A stretch of 22,509 bases of DNA from Spirochaetia bacterium (lineage in GTDB: Bacteria; Spirochaetota; Spirochaetia; Treponematales; Treponemataceae). A program made the translations under genes and the position numbers. Below, piece after piece: positions 22,365 to 22,509 of the stretch (position 1 is its first letter; each line of letters begins with the position of its first letter). Below the pieces are notes generated by a model, which was not told the DNA's origin, did no database searches, and was given only the letters and a program-made list of their open reading frames with translations. The DNA is taken from the NCBI GenBank assembly GCA_900769985.1, contig CAAGIS010000209.1, positions 1-22,509 of the forward strand, written 5' to 3'.

Positions 22365-22449
22365 AGGGAGTGTCCGAACATCGGGTTATCTCCACTAGAT
22401 TTGGTAAATAGCCGCCACCAGTGGTTCAAACTTGGGCGGCTATATTTTT
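22365..22449 (+). ncRNA. Candidate type I antitoxin RNA, cassette 3
   Basis: About 85 bases from the promoter at 22330-22358 to the terminator TAGCCGCC / GGGCGGCTA (22409-22442, with an inner ACC-AGT-GGT stem) and a T-rich tail. It shares GAGTGTCCGA and TATCTCCAC with the other two RNAs and converges on the peptide gene at 22448. Confidence 0.7.
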
Positions 22450-22509
22450 ACTCTTTTTTATCTTTTAGATAAGAGAGCACTGCTATAACTGTAGTAATTA
22501 TTGTGGCAA
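22448..22509 (-). CDS. Probable type I toxin peptide, cassette 3 (partial)
   Basis: The C-terminal 20 residues of a small peptide reading ATIITTVIAVLSYLKDKKE to a TAA at 22450-22448; the start lies beyond the window edge. The hydrophobic helix followed by SYLKDKKE matches the ends of the peptides in cassettes 1 (LSYLYK) and 2 (LSYLKNRKE). It converges on the terminated RNA of cassette 3 in the same arrangement. Confidence 0.68.
   Translation of the reverse strand, partial: ATIITTVIAVLSYLKDKKE

Overview
The window looks like a chromosomal piece of a treponeme-like spirochaete. It is AT-rich and carries a class I (archaeal-type) lysyl-tRNA synthetase, a full Rnf electron-transport operon, RNase Y, HflX, a LysM/M23 envelope peptidase and a protein that looks like the spirochaete-restricted DUF5312 family. 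Genus-level assignment is an inference from gene content; no rRNA is present to confirm it.

Left part (1-9.8 kb). After about 490 bases without a convincing gene come rlmE (FtsJ-type 23S rRNA 2'-O-methyltransferase), a LysM/M23 cell-wall peptidase, a FliL-like membrane protein, a small membrane protein, and an ECF sigma factor overlapping its zinc-finger anti-sigma partner. The minus-strand hflX meets this run tail to tail. A large two-TM protein with a very acidic repeat follows, and shares a hairpin terminator with a convergent DUF5312-like gene.

Middle part (9.9-19.0 kb). A tightly packed minus-strand rnfCDGEAB operon (ferredoxin:NAD+ oxidoreductase ion pump) ends in a clear terminator. 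RNase Y runs divergently from it. lysS and a small beta-barrel-like protein lie on the minus strand beyond. Three minus-strand genes (hflX, the DUF5312-like gene, lysS) have a promoter -10 box only 6-9 bases before ATG and no Shine-Dalgarno site, so they are probably leaderless.

Right part (19.0-22.5 kb). This accessory region is the most interesting. (i) Three copies of a compact cassette each contain a near-perfect sigma70 promoter driving a short terminated RNA on the plus strand and, convergent to it, a 29-45 aa single-membrane-span peptide gene on the minus strand. The peptides resemble Hol-Tox/Fst/TxpA-type toxins, so these are most likely type I toxin-antitoxin modules. None of the peptide genes reaches 60 codons. 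(ii) Between cassettes 2 and 3 lies a diversity-generating retroelement (DGR) target module. It has a lipoprotein with a formylglycine-generating-enzyme-type C-type-lectin fold whose last 49 codons are a variable repeat (VR). A 147-bp template repeat (TR) lies 0.5 kb downstream. VR and TR align without gaps, and 22 of 25 differences fall on TR adenines. Hairpins follow VR, a 110-aa protein of unknown family sits between VR and TR, and a structured, terminated RNA segment follows TR. No reverse transcriptase is in the window; it must lie beyond 22509 or elsewhere in the genome. Upstream of the variable gene are seven CTCAGTT heptamers and a terminator-like hairpin, suggesting leader-level control of expression.
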